In this document: piece after piece, positions 37,708-50,448 of the stretch
Position numbering within the stretch: position 1 is the first letter of the stretch
Layout: each line of letters begins with the position of its first letter
From: Geosiphon pyriformis
Taxonomy: Eukaryota > Glomeromycota > Glomeromycetes > Archaeosporales > Geosiphonaceae
Assembly (NCBI GenBank): GCA_016748015.1
Contig: JAAOMT010000479.1
Coordinates: 763,069 to 827,068 of the forward strand
Direction of reading: 5' to 3'
Length of the DNA: 64,000 bases
Position numbers and translations under genes: made by a program
The notes under the pieces: model-generated
Told to the model about the DNA's origin: nothing
What the model saw: only the letters and a program-made list of their open reading frames with translations
Databases searched by the model: none

Positions 37708-40700
37708 CCGTAATTCGTCATTTTAACCTCTTTTACATTATGTTACCTTATATGTAAAATATTGTTTTAAGTTAAATTTATTATTAACATCAAATCAACT
37801 TTTAATGTTTATCACGATAGAAATTTTCAAGAAGAAACTAAATGTAAATTTAATTATTCATTTATTTTTTGGTGGTCAATTGGCAACTTGTATTCCAAAG
37901 AGAGACTAGTCTCTACCTAATGCTCCAGAAAATCCTTATTTAATATAGCCTTTTGAAGCTTTTTAGCTCTTGATATACAGGTTTATTCCAATACCATAAT
38001 TATTTATGAAAATTTCTTTGAAACTAAAATCAATTATAACCTTTATATATATCTTTAAACATTGATGTTCTTTTTAGCAATACCATTATTTCGATCAATC
38101 TGTATTTTAACCTTTCTTTACAACAAATGACTTTTTTAGCATAAGATGAGCAGCTTAATATTCGATAATTTTCTCACGTTATATTACTATAATACCCTTT
38201 CTCACAAAAATGTAATGTAATTGTAATTTCAATTACCCTAAATAAAATTTTCAAAATTTTAACCATTTTGTTAATAAATTAAACGGTGACCAAGAAACTT
38301 CAAAAAAATTACCCAAAGCTCTTTTTATTTTCGATATCAAAAGAATCAATCAATCAATTTATGAAAAAATATCTTTCTTTTTTTTATTTTTATTTTTATT
38401 TTTTACATTTAAGGTTGTTACATAGCACGACAGACTTTGGGCACTATTTTTAGTGGTACATATTAATTTCAACTTTTGGCAATATTGAAGTTTTACAATT
38501 ATGTCCTATGTTGTAAAATGTAAGTAATTAAAAATAACATACATGTTAAATACAAGTAAAATGAGACAAAATTTTATCTTTTACAAAATTTACTTATCAT
38601 AAAAAAATGTGTATAAAGCTGCTAAACCAATAATGTTATGATTGAAAAAGGGGCTTATTTGTGTTTGGTTATAAAATATTTTAATAAAAACTTTGTTAAC
38701 TCAAAATAAATTATATATATATATATATACATAGAAAAAACATTGGTCGCATTTGAAAATATATGAAAACTTTATTATATAAAATAAGAAATAGAAATTT
38801 CTTGAACAAATCAAATATGAAAAATCTCCATTTCACATAAATTTCATACTCTCATTGGCCAGAATTCTATAATGTTACCAAACTTGTTTATCCGTACTTC
38901 AATTTGACAAAATTAGACCATGTGAAAAATGAATTACTTTGCTTTTTTTTTTCTTTTCTTTTCTTTTCTTTTTTACTCGATAAAATCTTTACATCGATTT
39001 TATTTTATAGGATGAGACATAATTTTACACTTTAAAAATAAAATTTAAAGTTATTTTTTCAAAATTTTTTAATTAATTTTTAAACTTGAACTAAAAATAT
39101 GATTTATTTTAATTTTTCTATAAAAACTTTGAAAAGATTTCTTTCATAAATTAAATATTTTATCACCCAGTTTTAAAATTGTTAACTTGGATGAAATAAA
39201 TTTAATGTTTAAACTTTTAATATTTTAGTCCAAGATATTAGTTTTTCAATAATTAATATATTGAAATTGAAATGTTAACAATAATCAAAATATGGTAGAA
39301 ATTAATATTAATTATTATAAAAAAAAATTTTATTTAAATTGGTTTTTATCAAATTTTTTAATAATTTAAACAATATTTTTCTTCTCTTTGATATTTATTC
39401 TCTTGACCATGATACATGTAATTAAATAACATTTTTAAGAAAAAATTTTTATTTGAAGTAAATAATCATTAAAATTAAAAAGATAAATAAATTTTTAAGA
39501 CATTTCCAATTAAATATATATTAACTTTAACCCTAATCCTAAATACATAAATTTTTTTCCGGGAACCAATAGAGAAACTTTCTTCTTTTCAAAAAAGGTA
39601 CTAAAGTTTCTATTTATTGTATTTTTCTTAAAAAACAGGTACTTAATTATTGCCATAAAGATTTCACAGTCAAAAAAAAAGATGATAATTTATAATTTTT
39701 AAAGTATATGATAACAAACAAAAAAGAATCATAAATTAATTTATCTTATTTAATTCATCTTCACCTTTCCCTCTAAACATAGATGCAAAAAGTTAGATAT
39801 TGTTTATATTATGAAAAATATGAAATTTCATTTACACATGTTAAAGGCTAACTAAGATTGATAAAAAATAATTGATCTAAACAAAATATCCCTTTAAAAT
39901 TTATCTATTTATTTCTTTGATCTCATCCATGAAAAGTACTGCTACTAAGACCAAAAAAAGAAATTTCCAAATCAATGATAAATTGAAAGCATTCCCAAGT
40001 TAAAAAAAGTCTTAATGAATTATTGGCCATTATAAAAATGATATTTGTATTAATTTAATTTCTTTGGTTTGGACATAATATTAACGAGCTTCACATGTTC
40101 AGTTAGTGATAAGAAATGGTTTAATTGTGGGATTATCAAAATTTTGGATGATAAACAATTATAGAAAATATTTTTGAAGTCTTTCTGAGTATATATAAAC
40201 GATCAGGAAAGGTTTTAGTTTAAAAATTTTCATCGAAATCATTCGTTCGCTTTCAAACAAGAAATAAAATTCAATATAAATATCTTATTTTTATTTGAAC
40301 ACCTTTTATTTGATATTAAAAATTTTGTAAAAACTAATTTTATGTTTTATATATGTAAAAAAAAGTATATATATATATGTTCATTTCAAAATTTAGCCAT
40401 TCAAATATCTTTCAAACACAATTAATGTAAAATTATCCAATATAACTTTTTACAAATTATCAGACTACCTTTTAGCTCATAAAAAATTGCTTTCCTGCTC
40501 AAATTTAAGAAAAGAGACAACCATTAAAACTGAAATAAAGTAATTATTATTATTATTTCACACAGACTTTTTGGCAATAAATTTAAAAAGTATACGTGAA
40601 TTTTTCACCTGATTTTTTCACTAGGAGGACTATTACCTGACAGCAGAAGTTTAATGTCACACCTTAGACCACTAATAATATATGCTAAAGGATTTATGTT

Positions 40701-41078
40701 CGAAAAATGTAAAATTAAAATAATCGATTTCATTAACAACTAGATAAAATTGTGCTTTAAAATTTGTTCTTTCCCAAAAAAAATTAACCGTTTTTATCTT
40801 GAATGAAAATTATTCGAAATTTAGCTTTTATTCAAAAGTTGATTAAGGATATCTAAATCAAATCGTAAGGTTATTAGTAATATCTTATCAGAATTCTTAA
40901 AATATGTAAAATAGAAAAATAAATAATCTTATGAATTTTGCAAAAATTTATATAGCTAAAATTCTTTTGAAAGAAAAACAAATAATATAAAAACTCAATC
41001 CAATTCTTAAAAGAAACAAGACTCATTTGCTTCTTCATCAATCTAAATATCCTCAAAAGTTTTGGCTCTAAATCGGGT

Positions 41079-42480
41079 TCACCACCATCGTTGCCATATT
41101 GATTTGCAGTCTTCCATGGTTGTCCCAAAATATGACCCATAATGTGCACGAATAGCATCTTCTTCCGACCCTCTTTGCTTCGAGTTGCAATCCTTGTTGA
41201 AAAGAAAGAGTTCAGAAATTGAGAGAATTAAAAATTGCTTTAAAATCTCTTGTAACATTGGGACTTACAGGATGCTCTCTAATATCGCCCCACTCCAATT
41301 CATATCCAGGACATTCGTAAACAACATATTCTGTGGTAGTATTAGTTTCCAGACAATTACAATCATGAGCAATCCAATATTCTGTATCGTGATGATAATA
41401 TTTTTCCCCTTTATCATCCACCAAAGGGAATTGGGGAACTCGATCATTGGTATGGGTGATTCGGTGCATTGCCAAGAAATCAGTAACGAAACTCGAGAAC
41501 GCTGCATTACCGATTCGTGGTTGCCCAAAAGTGTAAAGATATATGTTGATATCGAGTTTAGTTCTAAATATTCCAACTACTTCTCTTAGGAATTCCAAAG
41601 CTGCCAAAACTGCATATGCTAAAATTTTCCAAAAAATTTTATGAAATTCTGAAAATTTTCCTCATTAAAGATAAAAATCCTCTCTTTCTCACCTCCACCG
41701 ATTCCATGTCCTGTAAAAGATACAGAAATTTCATTTTTATCCAAATTTCCTTTACTTATCAGACTATCAATTTTTTTTAAAAGTACATTTTTGAATATTA
41801 ACGTATTCTCATACCAAACTTGATCCACCTTTAATTGAAGGGCTCTGGAAAAATCATAAACTACCATGGTATTTTTTCTTTGTGTCCATGCTTCGATGCT
41901 AAGCTCTGGGCTTTTGAAAAAAACCATGATTTCTTTATTTACTAGAAAAGCATCAGCTAAACAAAGAATCGAAAATATTGTAAATTTCAAAATGAAAAGG
42001 TAAATTTGATAGGACCTTACATTATATGCATACCTTTGACTTGATCATCAGGCACGACTTTCCCTATTTCATTGTTATCTAAACAATAACCTAGATTTGC
42101 AATTCTTGCGTAAATTCCCATCCAATCAAGTTGTTCTGTACTTTCTAAAAGGGTTTTTGGTGGTATTTGTTGCAAACCGTCCTCACCAAATGACCGAGGA
42201 TTAGAGCTCGAAGAGTTTTTCTATTCAGATGTTCTTTGAAAATTGACTTCTGTCCCAATTTCGCTTAATTTGCAAAAGTTGATGTCAAAAAAAAACTTTT
42301 TTTTAAATTACTTACTTGTAGTTTTCGAGCATTATTATATACATGCCAGGTTTTGAGACTCTTTTGACGTTTTAAATTTAATTCAAATAAACCTTGCCTT
42401 CCTGATATTAGTGCAACCAATTTTATGCAAGTACAAAAGAGCAAAAAGAAAAATGCGAACAGATTAAGAACTTTAGCCAT
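41079..42480 (-). CDS. Class 3 lipase-like protein lacking the nucleophile Ser
   Basis: Exons in transcript order: 42480-42316, 42220-42034, 41956-41693, 41618-41269, 41192-41079 (TGA); 359 residues. The N-terminus MAKVLNLFAFFFLLFCTCIKL is a likely signal peptide, so the protein should enter the secretory path. The body follows the fungal class 3 (Rhizomucor miehei type) lipase fold: TMVVYDFSRAL, then the nucleophile elbow, then LYTFGQPRIGN, then HTNDRVPQFP with the expected catalytic Asp264, and HYGSYFG with candidate His339. The elbow, normally GHSxGG, reads GHGIGG (residues 200-205), with GGA for Gly202 where Ser is needed. The frame, splice sites and remaining fold motifs are intact, so this looks like a maintained pseudoenzyme or a recent loss rather than a decayed gene. 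A hydrolase role should therefore not be assumed. Confidence 0.88.
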
Positions 42481-43553
42481 CGATTTGGTATCTCTTGATT
42501 TTTAACCATATTTAAAAGAAGATCGAGTTCAATATTTAGCTGATCACGGAAAATAATCTGACAAAATTTACTTTGTTTCCTATATATTCTTTAATGCGAC
42601 AATGGTTTGAAAAAAACTTAACTAAAGCATTTTAGAATATATTGAGTTATTTAAGAATTGAAATTCTTGCAGCAAATTATTGCTTTTTAAATAGCTCGTT
42701 TATTTGGTTTGTAAAAAGGATTTTTTGACCAATTTTGTAATGTATTTATTAGTATTTGAAATTTTTAATTTCCCATGTTACAAAAATTTCACCTAAATTC
42801 CATTATATATAAAACCATTGTGAATTTTTTAAGCATTTTTAGAATATTTATGTTATTATTATTACATATGCTTAATCTCATTTGTAATACAATTAACCAA
42901 AATTCTGTTCATTTGCTTTAATAAGACAATTCAACATAAAAACGAAATGTAAATAACCATCTATTATTTAAGTTTAAATGATAAAAAACCTCAAAACAAA
43001 TAATAATAATTTTTTTTTATCAAGTATTAAAATATATAATTTATAATTGCTTTCAATTATGGTTTTTTTTCTTTAGAATAATTTTATAATTTTGTTAATA
43101 TTTGGAATATTATTTTTCAAATATTATTAATAAAAAAAACAGATAGTTTGTAAATTTCAATATTTTTTATTGCAATCTTATTCTCAATGTAACATGTGTT
43201 GACAAAAGTTTAAAACTGTATTTAGCAGCCAGGTTAAAAGAAGACAGTATTGTTTTTATTGTAAGAGTTCTAAAGTAAAAATCATTTTTTCTAGATAGTA
43301 TTCAAAGTTTTGTTAATTTTATTCATCGCAGATAAGAAAATTTAACAAAATATTGTTAATTGACGTTAGATTTATGTGAGTGATAATAAAAAAAATTTGT
43401 TAAAATAATTTACGAAAACATGCAAATTAGGAGATACAAATAAAACCTTGAGCAGAAATATGTAAACCTGAATTAAGTGTCTGATTTTGAAATTTATCAG
43501 TCAACCCTTTGAAAATTTCATTTCTACAATTTATAGCCAAGTTTTTCATGCTT
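42481..43553. other. Intergenic region
   Basis: AT-rich spacer between the Sel1-repeat gene and the lipase-like gene, both on the minus strand. It should hold the promoter of the latter. I see nothing else in it. Confidence 0.6.
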
Positions 43554-44750
43554 TTAATTTTCAAAAAAAGGGCTAAAGATCCCGGACAAGAGCGCCTTGC
43601 AATCTAAACTTCCCATCTTGTCAGCCTGTCTGAAATACCATATGCTTTCATGTAAATCTTTATTTGTTCCCCATCCATATGTATAACAACAAGCTAACCG
43701 TTGTTGGGCTAAAACCTGTCCGCCATTCGCTGATCGTTTATACCAATACAAAGCTTTTCGTGAATCCTCAGCTGTCCCTTCACCATTCAGATAACAATAA
43801 GCCAAATTACATTGTCCATCTATATCACCCGCATTCGCAGATATAAGAAAATATTGAACAGCTTTTGATTTTTCAGGTTCCGTTCCAATTCCATTCAAAT
43901 AGCAATTTCCACAATTATATATCGCTGTGGTATCACCCGAGTCTGCTGACAATTTATACCATGAAAATGCGGCCTTTAAATCAATATCAGCCCCAATCCC
44001 AAATTCAAGACAGAAACCTAAACTAATCATCGCGCTTAGATTTCCAAATTCGGCGGATCGTTGATACCATGTGAAAGCCTCGGTTGTATTTTTTTTTACA
44101 AAAATTCCATCGCGATAAAATCGCGCTAAATGGTTCATGGCAATTGTCATTCCGGCATCAGCAGACTTTTTATACCAATAATAAGATTTTGACAAATCGC
44201 GATCAGTCCCAATTTCTTGCTCGTAACAAAAACCTAAACTTGATTGTCCACGTGCACATCCATTTTCAGCCGACATCCGACACCAATAAAAATCTTTGGC
44301 AGGATTTTTCTCGACACCTTTCGCATAGTAGTAGCACATGGAAAGAAAAAATTGGGATAATGAATCATTCTGTTCTGCACCTTGTATGTACCTCTTGGCT
44401 GCTTGTTGTTCATTTATCTCGGTGCCAATCCCAAACTCATGAAAGAGCCCGAGTAAGTAAAATGGGATTTGATAATTACTTTCTTGATTTCGGGTTAAAT
44501 ATTCGAATAATTCAGATGCATCTTGATTATGAATTTCTAAACCTTTTCTGATTGATCCGGCTAATTTTTCTTCCTTGTCACCTCGTTTCAAAGCCTCGTT
44601 TATTATGTCTTGAAGAGCTGAAATGATTGATTCGAGTCTTTGTTCTTTATGAGGATTTTCATTTGTGGATATTTCAACTGATTTTTCAAAACTTAAACAC
44701 AGTTCTTCAACTTTTGTCTTGGTATCTGAACAATTTTCTGTTGTGTGCAT
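43554..44750 (-). CDS. Sel1-like repeat protein
   Basis: Single-exon gene, ATG at 44750 and TAA at 43554, 398 residues. An N-terminal part of about 95 residues (charged, helix-prone) is followed by eight consecutive repeats of about 36 residues with the Sel1/TPR-like pattern, for example LGFCYEQEIGTDRDLSKSYY, W.KKSA..G and A...LA.CYLNGEGT. Such repeats form a helical solenoid that binds other proteins. Family members act as adaptors in signalling or ER-associated degradation. Here there is no signal peptide or membrane helix, so a cytosolic or nuclear adaptor is more likely (inference). Sel1 proteins are very numerous in Glomeromycotina, often downstream of or fused to kinases; no kinase domain is present here. 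The partner is unknown. Confidence 0.9.
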   Translation of the reverse strand: MHTTENCSDTKTKVEELCLSFEKSVEISTNENPHKEQRLESIISALQDIINEALKRGDKEEKLAGSIRKGLEIHNQDASELFEYLTRNQESNYQIPFYLLGLFHEFGIGTEINEQQAAKRYIQGAEQNDSLSQFFLSMCYYYAKGVEKNPAKDFYWCRMSAENGCARGQSSLGFCYEQEIGTDRDLSKSYYWYKKSADAGMTIAMNHLARFYRDGIFVKKNTTEAFTWYQRSAEFGNLSAMISLGFCLEFGIGADIDLKAAFSWYKLSADSGDTTAIYNCGNCYLNGIGTEPEKSKAVQYFLISANAGDIDGQCNLAYCYLNGEGTAEDSRKALYWYKRSANGGQVLAQQRLACCYTYGWGTNKDLHESIWYFRQADKMGSLDCKALLSGIFSPFFEN

Positions 44751-46329
44751 CTCATTTAAAATATATTTCAAGATATTATTGATAATAAATAAGTTTGAAA
44801 ATATTTAAAGTTGTAGTGAAGATTAACGATATGCAAGAATACTTTTTTTACTTGAAGACTATTAAAATTTGTTAGCGATAGTTATTATGATCATCTTCTA
44901 TCATCAGAATTATGATTACATGCATTAACAGAAGCAGTTTGTCATAGTTACTCAGCAGATCAATAAAGACACAACGCAGAATATTCCATAAAAAAATATG
45001 GATAACATTAATTTTAATAAAGTTTATTTTAATAATGAATTATAGCATGAAAAATTTTAAAAAGTTCTTTATTCTCAACTTTTACTTATTAAAATTCTTT
45101 AATAATTGTATAAAATTAAAAGAACATGGAACAACAAAAAATGTGATCGAAAAATCTCGCAAATATATAAATTCATATAGAGAAATACTTTTTTATGCGA
45201 CTCTAAAGCATAACTAAATTAAAAATGAGCTTTTGAATTTTTGATTGAAAATTTTAACTTGAATTCAGTTTTAGAATTAAGAAAATTGGTTTGTTGTAAA
45301 TATAAAAGACTTTTTTTCTTTACATGCTTTAGTGAATATTGCATAGAAAGAGTATAATCAGTGTTAAACAAAATAATTTGAGAAAACTTTGATTTTTATT
45401 TTTTCTAATTAAGATAAACCACTTTAAATATTTAAGATAGCGATAAAAAAATTTAGACAAATTGGTAATTAATTAATAAATTTCGTTTTGTAAGCACTTA
45501 TTTTTTGATTTGTGACTTGATTTTTTTCAAAAATTGACCAGATTTAGAAACTAAAGAAATCGATCTTAAGCCCAAGTACCAGCATATTCATTATACTACT
45601 AGCTTGCTGCATCAAATAGAAAAAAAATTTTATAAAATTAAAATATTTATTGTCCTTATTGACATTCACAAAGTATGAAAGGTTTGTATTCTAGTTTATG
45701 TCACAAATTAAAAAATTTTGCACCTGAAAATTGACATTTTCTTTTAAAAATAATTTAAATAATTTTCATCACAAACTTGAGCAAACAGAAACCATTTTTA
45801 TTAAACAAATTTTTGCTTGGGAAAAACTTGAAGAGAGTGTGACCTTAAATTCTAAACTTTATTTATGAAATATATTGAGCATTATAGAAATGTGTTTTCT
45901 TTTTTGTCTTGAAACTTTTTTAAGCTGATAATGTTCAAGAAACAAAGAATCAAAGTTTTTCAATAATCCCATTAAAAATAGGCTGATAGAAAAGTTTCAA
46001 TATTGACAAAACCTTTTTTGTTTAAATCGAGAATTCAGTTGAGCAATCTTCAGGTTCTTGGGCAATAGAATTCAGATTAAATTTTTAAATATTTAAAAAG
46101 TTTCTTCATGTTTTTAATCACAAATATCATTCCTCTATATAAGTTTGTCTTGAAAAAATTTGCAATTAATTGAAACTAAAACTACAAAATAAGTTTCTGA
46201 TAAATTTTAATAGAGTATTTAATTTAAAGGCTTAGTGAAATAAATTGACATTAAATCTATCATTACTTTTCTTATTAAAGCAATAAATATTACCTTTGTA
46301 ATTAATATTCACGACTGTTTAAAATGATA
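44751..46329. other. Intergenic region
   Basis: AT-rich, no supported gene. The frame at 45035-45217 is short, Lys/Asn/Phe-rich and without features. The left part should include the Sel1 gene promoter. Confidence 0.6.
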
Positions 46330-47672
46330 TCAATCACTGTCAATTGGTGACTCAATACTATTGTCTACATCCTCCTCGTCCACATCCTCAGGATTGGCGA
46401 CCATCGGGAATGAAAAAGTTTCCCCACTTGGGGAACTAAAACTAGGTGGCCATAATGGAGTAGATTCGGTGTTAATTTTAGGTATAATTATTTGTAAATG
46501 GCCTGATGGAGATCGATTCGGTGGTGATAACGGAGGTGGAAATATTCTTAATTGTGATGAAGGTAGAGCTTCGATAATGGGGATATGTGCTTTCGGTAAT
46601 CGTTTCACTTTAACATTTTGTCGTATTTGAGCCCCTGAAACTTTAAATTTTTGTGTCAGACCATAGATTAGACTATTAAAAAGTCCGCTTACATTCAATA
46701 TACATCCAGCTATTACTAGGCTAGGACCATAAAAAAAATATTTAGTTTTTAAAATTCAAAAAATTTAAATCAAAATAATTACTCACTACGTTAAATTGTT
46801 GTTTATTCCCCATGATGTTGAAAATTTTTCTGAAATAAATTTGTTTGTTAATTGGCTAAAAGTTTTAATTGCAAATCTAATCGAAAGACCACCTGTATCC
46901 TACTTACGAAAAGCCAAAGGAGTCACAGAAATAATGTAGACAAGAGGATAAAGTAAAAACTTTTTTCTGTTTCGTTTTAAATTTGATTGAGCTACTGAAA
47001 TTTCCCAATTTTCCTTGCCATAACTTTTATACATAATCAAAAATATTAATCCACATAACAAAACCATCATAATGACTAATATAAAAATAATTCCGTAATA
47101 AAATCCTATTTGATAGTCGTCAAAATATTTTGTAATCCAGCACCATAAGCCGTCAGTCGAGCTGTAAAATGGTTTTTCAGGATAGTTCATGACGAGACCG
47201 ATTACAGAGATGAAAATGGTGAACGGCCAAATAGTGAGCATTGTTAGCTTAGGAAACCATATTGGCTCATAAGAGTGCTTAACTGCTAAGTAAATATGTA
47301 GGCATATCATAGTTATCCAAAATCCTGGAAATTTAAATATCGAGTAAAATGTCTATTGGATCGCTCATTTATTTGAAAATGTATAAAGTTCAAAATACCT
47401 GAAGCGATACCACTCAAATTTATGATCACACCCTGAATGCTACAATATGTATCTTCGGTAATTCCATCTTGCAGTATCCATTTAAAGCTCATAATGAACC
47501 CAATGCTTTGTAACCAATTTGAAAATAATAAGTTCAGCACTAGTCGTGTTTCGATCGTTTGTCTTTCCTTTTGTGACAGAATCCAAATGATTACACCTGT
47601 GATTGCTGTGTTGCTGATTATCGATGCGATTATGACCCAAGAAATTCCAAGTATGTTTGGTGAATTTGACAT
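46330..47672 (-). CDS. Seven-helix receptor (cAMP/glucose-receptor-like GPCR), copy 2
   Basis: Exons in transcript order: 47672-47399, 47324-46908, 46829-46787, 46720-46330 (TGA); 374 residues. The three introns fall at the same places and phases as in the receptor at 35014, including the tiny 43-base third exon. Matching landmarks: NTAITGVIIWIL (TM1), LVLNLLFSNWLQSIGF (TM2), IWPFTIFISVIGL (TM4), YPLVYIISVTPLAF (TM6), and GCILNVSGLFNSLIYGL (TM7). The C-terminal tail differs from copy 1: it is Pro/Ser-rich and ends in a strongly acidic stretch, so coupling or regulation may have diverged while the helices are kept. It is convergent with copy 1, about 10 kb away. Ligand unknown. Confidence 0.88.
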
Positions 47673-48595
47673 TTGCAATGACTCGAATTTTTTGAATTGT
47701 AAATAAATCTTGAAATTTATCAATGTCAAAAAGGATCTAATCCCGAGAAAATGGAAGAGCTGAATACGAAAATGGATTTGGAATGAACATAGTAAACGTA
47801 CAAAGAAAGTCTTTAGAAGATAAATAGAAATCTATGATCTTAAGAAGAACCAAAGAAGTGGCTCAGGAATTATTATAAAAGAAAAACTTGTGTGTAGATC
47901 AAGAAAATGAAAAACACTTAAACTGTCGATTAATTTAGAATCCCTGGATTGAAAGGTTCTTATCTATTGATACATTTTCAAAAATCTCTTTATTAAGTTA
48001 ATATGTATATATGGTTTTATCGAATATTAAAAATTTTCTCGGAAATTACTTTTTTAGTCATGAGGTTTTTAGAATTTTTGAAAGAATTATTCTGTGAAGC
48101 CCTGTTAGAACATTGACCAAAGAAAAAATCTGGTTTGACTAAAATACTTATTAAAATAATATATATGAATTATTGAAATAATACTAGCAAACGAATCGTG
48201 GGGGAAAACTGATCTCTAAAATGGTGAAAATTTTTCTCTTAAAAATCATGGCATATAATTTTTCACTAAACATATAACAATCAAATGATATCATCTTCCT
48301 TTTCTTAAAAAAATTCTCAGCCTCATGTGAAATATTTGCCCAACTCGTTTTTATTTGGTTAGATTTTATGTCCTTGTTAGCCTTTGTATAAAAAATTATT
48401 TGAAATAAAAATCTCTTTCAAAAAAGCTGTTGTTAAACACAAGAATTGATATACTTATCCCCACGTTTTTTTCAACATTTCTAATGTATTGCCATATTCG
48501 AAAAGTCTATATTTATATTATCTAAATCACCAGCATTTTTGTTTATCGATAATTCTGTGGGTTGTGAATGACAAATACTGTTACAAACATGTCCT
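47673..48595. other. Intergenic region
   Basis: AT-rich upstream region of receptor copy 2. On the minus strand a 66-codon open stretch ends at 48481 (includes PVWRTLNPENDRLQRFAYKF); it overlaps the candidate last exon of the small gene listed next, in another frame. Confidence 0.5.
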
Positions 48596-48991
48596 CTAGA
48601 GAATTTGTAAGCGAATCGTTGAAGTCTGTCGTTTTCGGGATTTAGTGTTCTCCATACTGGCTGAATGGCCGTATCTATTTTAAGAAGGCAGATCAGAAAG
48701 AATTTACTCGAACAGAAAAAATTTTATTTGAGGATTGGAGAAATTTTTTCAATAAATGCCTTTGAAATGAATGTAAAAAAGCTCAACTCCATCAATGTAC
48801 ATATGTGCAGAAATATGAGTGGGAAGTCGACGACAGCTGAAAGATTGAAATGACAAATAAGAATCGAGAATACAAAATCTTTGAAAATTTTGATCATTCA
48901 CATACTTCGTAATAACTTTTTTGGGCTTGGGTGATTTCTGAGAATTTTCGTTTGAAAGTGAACCAAAAAGTATATCCGGATTATGAGCCAT
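48596..48991 (-). CDS. Candidate small three-exon gene (tentative)
   Basis: The region is less AT-rich than its surroundings. A possible model joins 48991-48906, 48836-48801 and 48674-48596 (TAG), with donors GTATGT and GTACAT and acceptors TTTCAG and AAATAG, giving 66 residues from MAHNPDILFG to a basic C-terminus. The frame is also open upstream of that ATG (through VVNRTFKYKLKYQ), so further 5' exons are possible. A different reading of the last exon is open to 48481. I do not recognise the product. Treat this as a locus worth testing, not a settled gene; it could be the 3' region of the PCNA transcript. Confidence 0.25.
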
Positions 48992-49370
48992 TTGATATTT
49001 CAGCTTATACTTGAAAGTTCGGTTAACCACCGTAGAACTAGGTATCCAGAAAATTTCAAGTAATATCCTAGATGGGTTGCCACCAATTCAGTGAAGATCT
49101 TTGCTTTTATTTTAATGTACCCCTTTTTGTATCACCCAAAAAACTTAGCAAAAATAAACAAGGATATCTAAGTTTAAGATTCTTGGTATAGAGCAAACTA
49201 GGATAACCCAATTTGAACTGTTTTCAATAAGCTTTATCCGTTGATGTAGTCTTAAGAGCTGTAAGCCTTGGATAGTAGAACCGGAAATCTTACTGGCTTC
49301 CGAATGCTCCGTTTTTTGAATAGGGTATAAAAACCTCACTTTCCACTTTCACTTTCACCTTCGTGTTCAT
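48992..49370. other. Region 3' of PCNA
   Basis: Mixed composition. Minus-strand open stretch 49145-49339 has no recognisable domain. It includes a short GTGAAA iteration (minus strand) directly after the PCNA stop codon. Confidence 0.5.
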
Positions 49371-50448
49371 CTAGAAATCATCGTCATCTTGTTCCTTTTT
49401 AACCCCATCAGTGTCATCCTGCATCTTTGGAGCAAGAAAATATCTAACAAAGCCACCATTTTCTCCTAACTTGTATTCGATCATAGCTGGTAGACTTTCT
49501 GACAAGCACAACGACACATTTTCAGCCAAACCCTGCGATTTAGAAAATAGTGCAAGATATTTCATAGAAAACTCATTTGACACGGTTTTTTTCGCTTTAA
49601 TTTTGATTGGTTTTTTCTCCTAAAAATTGGATAAGAATAAAATTGCGTTTATGATAACCAACAACGGTTCTTAGGAACAAGATCAAATATCAGACGAGGA
49701 AAAAAAGTTTATACATACTGCTCCATGTGGGCCAATTTTTATATTTGCCTTACCCAATTCACCCGAAGTTCCAAATTTGATGGTTTCTTTGCTGATGCTG
49801 AGTGAGACTAGTTATAATTTAAATTATAAAGAAAAAGCAACCAATGTAATTAAAGGAAGGAAAAGAAATTCTTTAAAAATCAGAATTTTGCATACCAATG
49901 TCACTAATCAAAAGGCAATCACGACAAACTCGGGAGAATTCTGAGGAAGGCATTTGAGCAATGCACTGATAATCTTGTTCTGGAATAGCCAAATGATCTT
50001 GATCGATATCCATCAACTTTAATTCATATTCAGCAAATTTTTCTTCGGCTAATTTATTCGACCAGTTTTAAGTACATAGAAATCATCAAGTATTTAATCA
50101 ATAGGTCTCATTGGTATTTGAATACTCACTTTGCTTTTCAAAAGTTAGTTTCAAGACATCTGCAGTATCGTCCGCGTTTAAGGTGATTATGTCATCGGAA
50201 CCAGCACAACTCAATATCTTAAAAAATGAGTTCAAGTTGACACCAAGAGAAAGACTTCTATCGCAACGATATGGTTCAAATGCATGTGGCTCAAGTGTCA
50301 CCGATACTAACGCCACATGTGAATTGTCCATGGCTTGTAGACTAATACCAGTGTCGGTACAGTCGAAGTTAGCCTCAGTGACTAGTTCTTTGACCGCAGT
50401 TACAACCTTTCTGAGAAGTGTGTTATCGACTGGGCGTACTTCAAACAT
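49371..50448 (-). CDS. PCNA: Proliferating cell nuclear antigen (PCNA), DNA sliding clamp
   Basis: Exons in transcript order: 50448-50130, 50048-49896, 49807-49719, 49619-49371 (TAG); 269 residues, with GT-AG introns. PCNA forms a trimeric ring around DNA that tethers polymerase delta and many repair and cell-cycle proteins in the nucleus. Diagnostic stretches: LLRKVVTAVKELVTEANFDC, GISLQAMDNSHVALV and YRCDRSLSLGVNL in the first domain, the interdomain linker region KLMDIDQDHLAIPEQDY, and the second domain ending with the C-terminal APKM. Usual length is 255-262; here the C-terminus is longer, with a hydrophilic DDTDGVKKEQDDDDF extension that would project from the ring. It is adjacent to, but unrelated to, the BTB gene upstream. 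An ACGCG element lies about 76 bases upstream of the ATG, compatible with G1/S regulation. Confidence 0.96.

Larger units (their letters stand above)
36432..41078. other. AT-rich intergenic region
   Basis: About 4.6 kb with no supported gene. It contains an AGATGA-type repeat (about 36558-36580), an ATGT repeat, a GA-rich tract (37394-37418), MITE-like copy B and a TA run near 38709. Apparent frames such as 37065-37385 are translations of the ATGT repeat. Confidence 0.6.

Noticed and set aside
41185-41589. Plus-strand frame across the lipase-like gene
   Set aside because: Antisense shadow of exon 4; the minus-strand frame has the family motifs.
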